DNA of 64,000 nt from positions 255,920-319,919 of the forward strand of contig NZ_JAOWKZ010000001.1 in NCBI RefSeq assembly GCF_025751495.1, written 5' to 3'. Every line of letters begins with the position of its first letter. The stretch's first letter is position 1. The position numbers and the translations under genes were made by a program. The stretch is from Albidovulum litorale. GTDB lineage: Bacteria > Pseudomonadota > Alphaproteobacteria > Rhodobacterales > Rhodobacteraceae. The notes beneath the pieces are model-generated. The model did not search any database. It worked only from the letters and a program-made list of their open reading frames with translations, and had not been told where the DNA came from. Of this stretch, positions 25,710 to 34,022 are shown piece after piece.

Positions 25710-26495
25710 ATGCTTTCCTATCAGCATATCTATCACGCGGGTAATCTGGCCGACGTGCACAAACATGCGCTGCTGGCGGTGATGCTGGACTACCTGACCC
25801 GCAAGGCAAAACCCCTGACTTATATCGAGACCCATGCGGGACGTGGCCTCTACGATCTTGCTGCGCCGGAAGCGGCGAAGACCGGCGAAGCCCTTGCAGG
25901 GATCGGGAAGCTGGCCGGACAGTTTCCGGAAGATCACCCCTATTCCCGTGTCCTGTCAGGCGTCTCGGCGCATCACGGGTCGACGGCCTATCCCGGCTCT
26001 CCCCTTGTCGCGGCGCTCTCGCTGCGCGATGGCGACCGGATGCATCTGGCAGAGCTTCATCCCCGCGAGGTCACTGCGTTGCGCGAGGTGATGAAGCCGT
26101 TCGGTGCGCATATCCGGCAGGAGGACGGGGCGCAGATGGCGCTGGCCGTGACCCCGCCTGAACCACGCCGGGGGCTGATGCTGATCGACCCGAGTTATGA
26201 GGTGAAGACCGACTACACCGCCCTGCCCGCGCTGATCGCCAAGGTTCATGCCAAGTGGAATGTCGGCGTGATTGTGCTCTGGTATCCGATCCTGACGAGC
26301 GGCGCGCATGTGGCGATGCTGGCCGAATTGGAGCGCGCTTCCTATCCCAAGGCCTTGCGGCATGAGGTGCGCTTTCCGCCTGCCCGGGAGGGACACGGCA
26401 TGGTCGGGTCCGGCATGTTCATCCTGAACACGCCCTTCGGAACCGAAGATGAGGCGGACCGATTGAGTGCGGTTTTTGCCTCTCTTTCGGCATAG
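25710..26495 (+). CDS. rlmJ: 23S rRNA (adenine-2030 N6) methyltransferase
   Basis: A 261-residue methyltransferase of the RlmJ family, modifying A2030 in 23S rRNA. The family N-terminus LSYQHIYHAGNLADVHKH is intact. ETHAGRGLYDL is the SAM-binding region, and the catalytic N-MTase motif appears as DPSYE in place of the usual DPPY, as in RlmJ. It starts 18 bases after sulP. A strong terminator follows. Confidence 0.95.
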   Translation: MLSYQHIYHAGNLADVHKHALLAVMLDYLTRKAKPLTYIETHAGRGLYDLAAPEAAKTGEALAGIGKLAGQFPEDHPYSRVLSGVSAHHGSTAYPGSPLVAALSLRDGDRMHLAELHPREVTALREVMKPFGAHIRQEDGAQMALAVTPPEPRRGLMLIDPSYEVKTDYTALPALIAKVHAKWNVGVIVLWYPILTSGAHVAMLAELERASYPKALRHEVRFPPAREGHGMVGSGMFILNTPFGTEDEADRLSAVFASLSA

Positions 26496-26496
26496 A

Positions 26497-26528
26497 AAAA
26501 GGCCGGGGATCGCCCCCGGCCTTACTTT
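26497..26528. terminator. Terminator between rlmJ and coxM
   Basis: AAGGCCGGGG (26499-26508) pairs with CCCCGGCCTT (26514-26523) around a 5-base loop, flanked by A-rich sequence on the left and TACTTT on the right; it serves two convergent genes. Confidence 0.85.
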
Positions 26529-26557
26529 GGTCATATGCGGCTCGACGAAAGGCAGCC

Positions 26558-27346
26558 TCAGGAGGCCGCAACCGCCCGCGCCGTAAGCACCTTCGCCAGA
26601 TGGGCGCGATAGGCAGGCGTTCCATGCAGATCGCCGATCATGCCGTCGGCGCTCAGGCTCAACCCCTTCACCGCGTCGGTTGAGAAGCTGCCCGACAGGG
26701 CGGCTTCAGCCTCGCTCCAGCGGAAAACGCCTTCCTCCGAAGCGCCAGTGACGGCAACCCGGACGCCACCCGCATATTTCGCGACGAATACGCCAGTCAG
26801 GGCAAAGCGCGAGGCGGGCTGGTCGAACTTCTGGTAGTTCGCCTTTTCGGGCATCGGGAAGCGAACCTCGGTGATGATCTCGCCCGGCTCCAGCGCGGTG
26901 GCGAAAAGCCCTTCGAAGAAGTCATCCGCCGCGATCTTCCGGGCATTGGTCACGATCGTTGCGCCCGAGGCGAGGACCGCCGCCGGATAGCAGGCCGAAG
27001 GGTCGTTATTGGCAAGTGAGCCGCCGATCGTGCCCTTGTTCCGAACCGCCGGATCGCCGATCCCACTCGCAAGTGCGGCCAGTGCGGGGTATTTCGCCGC
27101 CGCCTCCTTCGCCACGGTTGCATGGGTCGTCGCCCCGCCGATGCAGAGCGATCCGTCATCGCCGGTGCAGACACCCTGCATTTCCTTGATGCCAGAGAGG
27201 CTTACCAACACCGACGGTGCCGCGAGTCGCTGCTTCAGCGAGGGGATCAGGGTCTGCCCGCCACCCAGCGCCTGCGCGTCCTCGCGCCCCAGCGCCTTCA
27301 CGGCGTCGGCGATGGTCGTGGGCTTTTCGAAATCGAATGCGTACAT
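26558..27346 (-). CDS. coxM: CO dehydrogenase-like FAD subunit
   Basis: A 262-residue FAD-binding subunit of the molybdenum hydroxylase family. ALGGGQTLIPSLKQRLA and GTIGGSLANNDP are the two flavin contacts. It passes electrons from the Fe-S subunit to an acceptor. ATG 27346 has GGGAGGAAACC upstream and lies 11 bases after the coxL stop, so it is the last gene of coxS-coxL-coxM. Its substrate type follows from CoxL. Confidence 0.92.
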   Translation of the reverse strand: MYAFDFEKPTTIADAVKALGREDAQALGGGQTLIPSLKQRLAAPSVLVSLSGIKEMQGVCTGDDGSLCIGGATTHATVAKEAAAKYPALAALASGIGDPAVRNKGTIGGSLANNDPSACYPAAVLASGATIVTNARKIAADDFFEGLFATALEPGEIITEVRFPMPEKANYQKFDQPASRFALTGVFVAKYAGGVRVAVTGASEEGVFRWSEAEAALSGSFSTDAVKGLSLSADGMIGDLHGTPAYRAHLAKVLTARAVAAS

Positions 27347-27357
27347 GGTTTCCTCCC

Positions 27358-29733
27358 TCAGCCCTGCATCGCCGCCCAGACCCGCGAGGGGCTGACTGGC
27401 ATGTCGATATGATCCACCTTGTGCCCGCCGCTCTGAAGCGCGTCGATCACGGCATTGACGACTGCAGGCGGCGACCCGATGGCACCCGCTTCGCCGCAGC
27501 CTTTGACGCCGAGCGGGTTGTGGGTGCATGGCGTCTGGCAGGAATGGTCCACATTGTAGAACGGCACGTCATCGGCGCGCGGCATGGCGTAGTCCATGTA
27601 GGACCCGCTCAGAAGCTGGCCGTTGCCGTCATAGGACGTGTTCTCGCAAAGGGCCTGACCGATCCCCTGCCCGACGCCGCCATGGACCTGGCCTTCGACG
27701 ATCATCGGGTTCATGACATTGCCGAAATCGTCGGCGCAGTGGAAAGCCGCGACCTCGACCTTGCCGGTGTCGGGATCAACCTCCACCTCGCAGATATAGG
27801 CGCCTGCCGGATAGGTGAAGTTGGCAGGATCGTAGAAGGCGGTTTCCTCCAGCCCCGGTTCCAGCGTCTCCAGCGGGTAGTTGTGCGGCACATAGGCCGA
27901 GAACGCAATCTCGCCGAAGGTTTTGGCCTTATCGGTCCCCGCCACGCTGAAGCTGCCGTTTTCGAAGGTGATATCCTCCTCGGCGGCTTCCAGCATATGT
28001 GCGGCGATCTTCTTGCCCTTGGCGATGATCTTGTCGACCGCGCGGTTCATGGCCGAGCCGCAGACCGCGAGAGACCGCGAACCGTAGGAACCCATGCCGA
28101 ACGGGATCTTCGACGTGTCGCCATGAACGATTTCAACTGAAGCCTCCGGGATGCCGAGCCTGTCGGCCACGATCTGGGCAAAGACGGTTTCATGCCCCTG
28201 ACCATGGCTGTGCGCGCCGGTCATCACACTGATATTGCCGGTCGCGTTCACCCGCACGGTCGCTGCATCGTAAAGCCCGACGCGGGAGCCGAGCACACCG
28301 ACGAGATGCGACGGCGCAATGCCGCAGGCCTCGATCCAGGTCGATAGCCCCATGCCACGCAGCTTGCCCTTGGCGGCAGAGGCCGCACGGCGCGCCTCGA
28401 ACCCCGCCACGTCCGCCATCTCAATCGCCTTGTCGAGCGTGGCATGATAGTCGCCCGTGTCGTAGGCAAGGCCCACAGGCGTCGTGTAGGGGAACATGTC
28501 CTTGGTCAACAGGTTCTTGCGCCGCACCTCGAACGGATCAAGCCCCAGTTCGCGGCACATCTTGTCGACGACCCGCTCCAGCGAGAAGGTCGCCTCGGGC
28601 CGTCCGGCACCGCGATAGGCATCGACCGGTGCGGTATTGGTGAAGACCGTCTTCACGTTCACATAGACATGCGGCACCTTGTAGGGCCCTGCCATTAGCG
28701 TGCCGTGCAGGAAGGTCGGCGTCACGGTCGCGAAGTTCGACAGATACGCCCCGACATTGGCCATCGTCTCGGTCCTGAAGGCAATGAAGGTGCCGTCCTT
28801 TTCGCAGGCCAGTTCGATCTTCGTCACATGGTCGCGGCCATGGGCGTCCGACAGGAAGCTTTCCGAACGCTCCGCCGTCCAACGCACCGGCCGGGCGAGC
28901 TTCTTCGCCGCCGCCAGCACGAGCGCTTCCTCACCGTAATGGTAGATCTTCGATCCAAAGCCGCCGCCCACATCGGGCGCAACCACGGTCAGCTTGTTCT
29001 CCGGGATACCTAGCACGAAAGCCGCCACAAGAAGACGCGTCAGGTGCGGGTTCTGGCTCGTCGTGGTCAGCTTGTAGTCGCCGGTGCCGGGGAAATACTC
29101 GCCAATCGACGCGCGTGGTTCCATCGCGTTCGGAACCAGCCGGTTGTTCACCAATTCCAGCGTCGTGACATGCGGCGCATTCTTGATCGCCTCATCCACC
29201 GCTGCGCGGTTGTCCTCGATCCAACCCCAGTCGTAGCACTGGTTGTCGGGGATCTCGTCGTGGACGCGGTTCGACGCATCGGCGAGCGCGCCGGCCATGT
29301 CGATGATCGCGGGCAATTCCTCGATCTCGCTATCGCCGGCCAGCTGTTCGGCCGCATCCTTCGCTTGGTCATAGGTCTCCGCCACCACGGCGGCATAGGC
29401 ATCACCGACATGGCGCACCTTGCCATGGGCAAGGACGGGGCGCTTCGGTTCGCGCATCGGCTCGCCATTGCGCGAGTTGATCAGCCAGCCCGCCGGATTG
29501 CCGCCGACATCCTTGAAATCCTCGCCGGTGAAGACGGCAAGGACGCCCGGCATTCCTGCCGCACCGGACGTGTCGATCTTCACGATGCGGCCATGCGCCA
29601 CCTCGGAGCGGACAAAAACCGCATGGGCCTGTCCATGAAGGTTCAGGTCGTCGGTATAGACCCCTTTCCCGGTGAGGAAACGGATATCTTCGCGGCGCTT
29701 GGAACTGGCGCCAATCCCGTGATCCTTTGGCAT
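27358..29733 (-). CDS. coxL: Molybdenum hydroxylase large subunit, form II CoxL type
   Basis: A 791-residue Mo-cofactor subunit of the xanthine oxidase family. GGGFGSK near residue 257 and the CGEAG near the C-terminus (active-site Glu) are present. The active-site loop at 372-378 reads AYRGAGR, the form II signature; true CO-oxidising form I enzymes carry AYxCSFR. It is therefore not safely a carbon monoxide dehydrogenase, and the substrate could be another small aldehyde or heterocycle. ATG 29733 has GGGAGGGG upstream, and the gene is flanked by coxS and coxM with 11-13 base gaps. Confidence 0.93.
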   Translation of the reverse strand: MPKDHGIGASSKRREDIRFLTGKGVYTDDLNLHGQAHAVFVRSEVAHGRIVKIDTSGAAGMPGVLAVFTGEDFKDVGGNPAGWLINSRNGEPMREPKRPVLAHGKVRHVGDAYAAVVAETYDQAKDAAEQLAGDSEIEELPAIIDMAGALADASNRVHDEIPDNQCYDWGWIEDNRAAVDEAIKNAPHVTTLELVNNRLVPNAMEPRASIGEYFPGTGDYKLTTTSQNPHLTRLLVAAFVLGIPENKLTVVAPDVGGGFGSKIYHYGEEALVLAAAKKLARPVRWTAERSESFLSDAHGRDHVTKIELACEKDGTFIAFRTETMANVGAYLSNFATVTPTFLHGTLMAGPYKVPHVYVNVKTVFTNTAPVDAYRGAGRPEATFSLERVVDKMCRELGLDPFEVRRKNLLTKDMFPYTTPVGLAYDTGDYHATLDKAIEMADVAGFEARRAASAAKGKLRGMGLSTWIEACGIAPSHLVGVLGSRVGLYDAATVRVNATGNISVMTGAHSHGQGHETVFAQIVADRLGIPEASVEIVHGDTSKIPFGMGSYGSRSLAVCGSAMNRAVDKIIAKGKKIAAHMLEAAEEDITFENGSFSVAGTDKAKTFGEIAFSAYVPHNYPLETLEPGLEETAFYDPANFTYPAGAYICEVEVDPDTGKVEVAAFHCADDFGNVMNPMIVEGQVHGGVGQGIGQALCENTSYDGNGQLLSGSYMDYAMPRADDVPFYNVDHSCQTPCTHNPLGVKGCGEAGAIGSPPAVVNAVIDALQSGGHKVDHIDMPVSPSRVWAAMQG

Positions 29734-29746
29734 GTTATCCCCTCCC

Positions 29747-30232
<486 letters not shown>

Positions 30233-30338
30233 CAAGTCCTCCCTGAAATCTTGCTTTTCGCCACTTAAGCACGGCTTTCGGATTCTGAGAACACCGCATT
30301 TCAAAAGATCTTTTTTGATTATGTCATTCTACTTTTTG

Positions 30339-30368
30339 GTTGACTGATAGCGTTGACTGGCATAATTC
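30339..30368 (+). promoter_or_regulatory. Candidate promoter with direct repeat before the ArsR-type gene
   Basis: TTGACT (30340-30345) and TAATTC (30363-30368) are 17 bases apart, which would put the transcript start on or next to the ATG at 30375. The octamer GTTGACTG is repeated 13 bases later (30339 and 30352), a possible regulator site. Confidence 0.45.
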
Positions 30369-30374
30369 ATCCAT

Positions 30375-30716
30375 ATGGTTGAACGAGAATCGACACCCCT
30401 GACCGATATCCTGAAAGCCGCGAGCGACCCGACGCGGCGGGCCATCCTGACGCTGCTCGCTCAGGACGGCCCGACCCGTGTCACCGAAATCGCGGCCCGT
30501 TTTGAGATGAGCCTCAATGCCGTCTCAAAGCACATCAAGGTTCTGGAAGCCGCCGGTCTCGTCAGCCGCCGCACCGCCTGGCGCGAACACATCATCGAGG
30601 TTCGCATGGAACCTCTGGCCGAAATCGACCGCTGGTTCCGCGAGCTTCGCTCGATCTGGGAGATGCGGCTCGACGCCCTGAATTCGCTGCTAACCGAGGA
30701 GAACGACAATGACTGA
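30375..30716 (+). CDS. ArsR-family regulator, no visible metal site
   Basis: A 113-residue winged-helix protein. ILKAASDPTRRAILTLL is the ArsR start and RFEMSLNAVSKHIKVLEAAGLV the recognition helix. There are no Cys, so it is not a metal sensor of the classical ArsR/SmtB kind. It overlaps a SRPBCC protein by 8 bases, a pairing seen often in proteobacteria. No ribosome binding site is visible before ATG 30375. Confidence 0.9.
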   Translation: MVERESTPLTDILKAASDPTRRAILTLLAQDGPTRVTEIAARFEMSLNAVSKHIKVLEAAGLVSRRTAWREHIIEVRMEPLAEIDRWFRELRSIWEMRLDALNSLLTEENDND

Positions 30717-31143
30717 TGCTACCATCGACCTGCGCCTCACCGTTTCCCGCCTGATCAAGGCGGATACGAAACGCATCTACGACGCATGGCTCGACCCCGC
30801 GATGCTGTCACGTTTCATGCGCCCCGATGCCGATGTGACGATCCCGAAGGCCAAAAACGATCCCCGCGTCGGCGGGCGTTTCGACATCCTCATGCAAGCA
30901 GGCGACAGGCAGATCCCCCATGCCGGAACTTACCTAGACCTGACCCCGCACGAGCGGATCGTCTTCACTTGGGAATCGCCCTTTTCAACCGACGGATCGA
31001 CCGTAACGGTGACGTTGAAACCCGAGGCGGACGGCACGAGGGTGACCCTGACCCATGTGAAGTTCCTCTCGGAAGAGATGAAATACAATCATGAAAAGGG
31101 CTGGGCGGAAATTCTGGACGCGCTGCGCGCGGAGTTTGCCTGA
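30709..31143 (+). CDS. SRPBCC (AHSA1-type) ligand-binding fold protein
   Basis: A 144-residue START-like helix-grip protein of the AHSA1 subgroup. Motifs include RIYDAWLDPAMLSRFM, GGRFDI, GTYLDLTPHERIVFTW and HEKGWAEILDAL. Such proteins bind hydrophobic ligands and are regularly coupled to ArsR regulators, as here with an 8-base overlap. Its ligand is unknown. It is followed by a hairpin. Confidence 0.88.
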   Translation: MTDATIDLRLTVSRLIKADTKRIYDAWLDPAMLSRFMRPDADVTIPKAKNDPRVGGRFDILMQAGDRQIPHAGTYLDLTPHERIVFTWESPFSTDGSTVTVTLKPEADGTRVTLTHVKFLSEEMKYNHEKGWAEILDALRAEFA

Positions 31144-31164
31144 GAAACGAACAACGATCATTGC

Positions 31165-31197
31165 GCAAGGATCCGGCTCAACGAGTCGAATCCTTGC
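31165..31197 (+). terminator. Hairpin after the SRPBCC gene
   Basis: GCAAGGAT (31165-31172) pairs with ATCCTTGC (31190-31197), extended inward by CGGCTC with GAGTCG (one G-U pair) around AAC. No T tract follows, so it may be a weak terminator or an end-protecting structure. Confidence 0.5.
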
Positions 31198-31293
31198 TCA
31201 GGTCAAACAAGCATTGTCTAACCCGGTCTGGCCCATCAGACGCTGAGAACCGCGCAGCCGGGTATAACTTCAGACCGGAACCGTGCCATTTCC

Positions 31294-32325
31294 TTAGTCC
31301 TGACCATTCCCGCCGAAAGCGTCCCGGCCCCGCCGCCCCTCGCGCGGTTGGGGCCGGATCGGGATTTCCTTCAATAGCCCCCCAACCCCCATCGCCGCGA
31401 TGTCGTCATCCGTCACCTTCAGCCCGCAGGCGAGCCGTTCCAGCACCCAGTCGGCCCCGTTGAGCGCGGGCGAACGGGCGCAGCCCGGCAGGCCAATCAC
31501 CGGCCGCCCGTTCAGCGTGCCGTGAAACAGAAGGTTCCCCGGATCGACCGGCATCCCGAACCGCGCCACGCTGCCGCCTGCGCGCCGCACCGCCTCGGGG
31601 GCCACGTCATAGAGGTCCGATGTCGCGGCCCCGGTCAGGATCAGCACCATCTCTCCCGACAGCCGCCCGAGCGCTTCGGCGACAGCGGTAACGTCATGAC
31701 GCGCCACCACCACCTCAGCCAGATCCATCCCGAGCGACCTGAGGCGCCCAGCGACCGCCTCGCGCCCCTTCTCGGCCAGCTTGTCGCCGGCAGGCTCCGT
31801 CAGGATCAGCCCCGCCGAGCGCCGCACCACCGGGCGCACACGTACCGCACCCGACGCCACCCGGCAGCCTGTCTCCAGCGCCGTACCCGCAACGGCATAG
31901 GCGATGACCTTCACCGTGCCGACCAGCATCCCTTCTGTCACCCGCGTATAGGGTGCGAGCACGGCCAAAGTCAGCGCGGCGTCGATGCGGTTCAGCGCAT
32001 GGATCGCGTCCACGTCCAGGTCGACGATCCCCGACCCCACCGCATACAGATTGACGCGCCCGGCATGGGGCGATGTGAAGCGCAGCCCGGCTGCATCCGG
32101 ATCCGGCAACAGCGCGGAAGCCAGCCGAGCCGCCGCCATATCCTCACCGACATCGCCCGGGTCGAGCCGGGCAACCGTAACCTCGGAAAACCCCTCGGCA
32201 GCAATCCCCGCCAGATCGGCCGCCGTCAGCACCCGCCCCTTGCCCAGCTTGCGCCCACCGACCATCAGCGAATGGGCCAGCACTGCACCCTCGGCCGCGT
32301 TCAGGGCAACTGGCCCGAACCTCAT
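31294..32325 (-). CDS. Molybdopterin-binding (MoCF) domain protein
   Basis: A 343-residue protein of the MoeA/MogA-like group. The C-terminal half (about 170-310) has the MoCF fold, with LILTGAATSDLYDVAPEAVRR in the ligand-binding position and PGNLLFHGTLNGRPVIGLPG. In related genomes this domain is often fused to a MobA-type nucleotidyltransferase; here it stands alone. It overlaps xdhC by an ATGA, so it is likely to serve cofactor insertion for the Cox-type enzyme 1 kb downstream. The exact reaction is not known. Confidence 0.82.
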   Translation of the reverse strand: MRFGPVALNAAEGAVLAHSLMVGGRKLGKGRVLTAADLAGIAAEGFSEVTVARLDPGDVGEDMAAARLASALLPDPDAAGLRFTSPHAGRVNLYAVGSGIVDLDVDAIHALNRIDAALTLAVLAPYTRVTEGMLVGTVKVIAYAVAGTALETGCRVASGAVRVRPVVRRSAGLILTEPAGDKLAEKGREAVAGRLRSLGMDLAEVVVARHDVTAVAEALGRLSGEMVLILTGAATSDLYDVAPEAVRRAGGSVARFGMPVDPGNLLFHGTLNGRPVIGLPGCARSPALNGADWVLERLACGLKVTDDDIAAMGVGGLLKEIPIRPQPREGRRGRDAFGGNGQD

Positions 32326-33296
32326 GCTCCCCGCCTCAGCACCCGGGTAATCTCCGCCATGACCGAGACCGCAATTTCGGCGGGCGACTTAGCCCCGATA
32401 TCGGCGCCGACCGGTGCATGGATGCGCGCAATCTCGGCAGCGGAGAACCCCGCCTCCTCCAGCCGCGCCACGCGCTTGGCGTGGGTCCGGGACGAGCCGA
32501 GGCAGCCGAGATAGAAAACCTCGGACCGCAGGGCCGCCATGATCGCCGGATCGTCGAGCTTAGCATCATGGGTCAGCGTCACCACCGCTGTCCGCTGGTC
32601 GAGCCCGACCGCCGCCATCGCCTCGTCGGGCCAGTCATGGCTGATCACTTCGCCCGGAAACCGCGCATCGGACCCAAACGCCTCGCGCGGGTCGATCAGG
32701 ACGGGATCATAACCGCAGGCGCGTGCCATCGGCAAAAGCGCCTGAGCGATATGGACCGCACCAACCACGATCATGCGTAAGGGCGGGTTTTGGATATGGA
32801 CGAACTCGTCGCCCTCGACACCCGATTTGTCCGCCCGGAACCGGTTAGCGAAGGCCCCGTCGCGCGGCTCCAGCCGACGCGCTGAGCCGTCCAGATGAAC
32901 AACATAGGCGACCGGCAGCCGCCCGGCCCGTGCCATGACGATATCGGACAGCATCTCGTCGGGCAGAACGGAACCGACAGGCTCCACGAGAACCCGTATC
33001 TGACCGCCGCAGGCGAGGCCTACTGCAAAGGCGTCATCGTCGCTCACACCAAAGGTCAGAACCCTTGACCGGCCATCGGCCAAAGCAGCCCGCGCCTCCT
33101 CCACCACAGCACCTTCGACACAGCCGCCCGAGACCGAACCCATCATCTCGCCCGCCCCTGAGACCACCAGTTGCGATCCCAAGGGGCGTGGCGCCGAGCC
33201 CCATGTCTCGATCACCGTGGCCAGCACCGCCCCCTTCCCGGCGCGATGCCAGTCGAGCGCGATTTCCGGAATCCTGTCGTGTTCGGCGCGATCCAT
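32322..33296 (-). CDS. xdhC: XdhC/CoxF-family Mo-cofactor maturation protein
   Basis: A 324-residue XdhC-family protein, which binds and sulfurates the molybdenum cofactor before delivering it to hydroxylases. The N-terminal region has GSAPRPLGSQLVVSGAGEMM and SGGCVEGAV with the conserved Cys. The C-terminal half has a Rossmann-like LRMIVVGAVHIAQALLPMA. Note VGAVHIA where most members have VGAGHVA. ATG 33296 follows GGGAGGAGAGGCC; the upstream extension is not used. Confidence 0.9.
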   Translation of the reverse strand: MDRAEHDRIPEIALDWHRAGKGAVLATVIETWGSAPRPLGSQLVVSGAGEMMGSVSGGCVEGAVVEEARAALADGRSRVLTFGVSDDDAFAVGLACGGQIRVLVEPVGSVLPDEMLSDIVMARAGRLPVAYVVHLDGSARRLEPRDGAFANRFRADKSGVEGDEFVHIQNPPLRMIVVGAVHIAQALLPMARACGYDPVLIDPREAFGSDARFPGEVISHDWPDEAMAAVGLDQRTAVVTLTHDAKLDDPAIMAALRSEVFYLGCLGSSRTHAKRVARLEEAGFSAAEIARIHAPVGADIGAKSPAEIAVSVMAEITRVLRRGA

Positions 33297-33364
33297 GGCC
33301 TCTCCTCCCGGCCTCAATATGGCTCCGCACCCCGCGTCCCGCCAGTGGCAAAACTCCGCATCCA

Positions 33365-33386
33365 TTCTTCTTGGCACAAATACTCC
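33365..33386 (+). repeat. Recurrent intergenic motif, copy 2
   Basis: TTCTTCTTGGCACAAATACTCC matches the other copies at TTCTT-CT and AAATACTCC. This copy has no plus-strand gene before it, only the divergent start of xdhC, but it too is followed by a hairpin (33403-33426). Confidence 0.4.
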
Positions 33387-33402
33387 CGCCGGAGGCGCCT
33401 GA

Positions 33403-33455
33403 GCCCCCTTTTGCCAGAAAGGGGGCGAGGTAGGGGAATGGCCCCGAACGGGGCC
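33403..33455. terminator. Two hairpins downstream of the DUF1203 pseudogene
   Basis: GCCCCCTT (33403-33410) pairs with AAGGGGGC (33419-33426), and GGCCCC (33440-33445) with GGGGCC (33450-33455). Both lie just past the stop of the minus-strand pseudogene. Confidence 0.5.
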
Positions 33456-33464
33456 GCAATCAGA

Positions 33465-33938
33465 TCACACCGCGCGCCGGATGCGAAGCTGGAAGCAATT
33501 GTTGCGGGCCGACCTCACATCAACAAAGGCTATACCCGGGCTGGACAGAAGCTCCGTCGCATAGGCCGCGATCTCGCCGTTCGGTAGGACCTTCCCGGTT
33601 CCGTAGACGATCCGACAGTCGGCCGAATAGCCTTTCAGATGGAAATCCGGGCTGACCGAAAGGATCGCGGGTACCCCCTCGCCTCAAAACGCCTTGCAGT
33701 CCTCTGCACACAGAAAGATCGGCCCGCATTCGGCATAAGGCTGCAATTCGGGAAAAGGCCGATGGGCGAGGATGAGGTATTCGCCACCCGCGGGTACATG
33801 GCCGAGGCAATGTCGGCAGGGTGTGCCGTGCCCGTCCGAGATCGCGCCGCGCTCGGCAGGCTGACCATTTGCATCGGGTCCGCCCGCACGCAGGGCGCGG
33901 ACCAGATCGCTGTCCACCGACTCGTAATTCAGTTTCAT
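33465..33938 (-). pseudogene. DUF1203 gene interrupted by one in-frame TGA
   Basis: The first 84 codons (33938 down to 33684) encode a DUF1203 N-terminal half with CRHCLGHVPAGGEYLIL and PYAECGPIFLCAEDC. A TGA at 33684-33686 ends the frame. In the same frame, translation would continue for 72 more codons with PAILSVSPDFHLKGYSAD, RIVYGTG and FVDVRSARNNCFQLRI, exactly what the family has at its C-terminus, and stop at 33465. Read through, the protein is 157 residues, the normal family length. This looks like one recent nonsense change (or a sequencing error), because both halves still look intact. Function of DUF1203 is unknown. Confidence 0.85.
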
Positions 33939-34022
33939 CCGGACCTCCGTTTCAGACTTCCCGATAAAAATGGGCCGCGCGGAGCATCCCGCGCGACCCG
34001 AAGCTTGCGCATTGCAAGGTGA

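Noticed and set aside
33684-33686. TGA in the DUF1203 gene as selenocysteine
   Set aside because: No hairpin resembling a SECIS element follows directly, no selenocysteine machinery is visible, and DUF1203 has no known Sec member.
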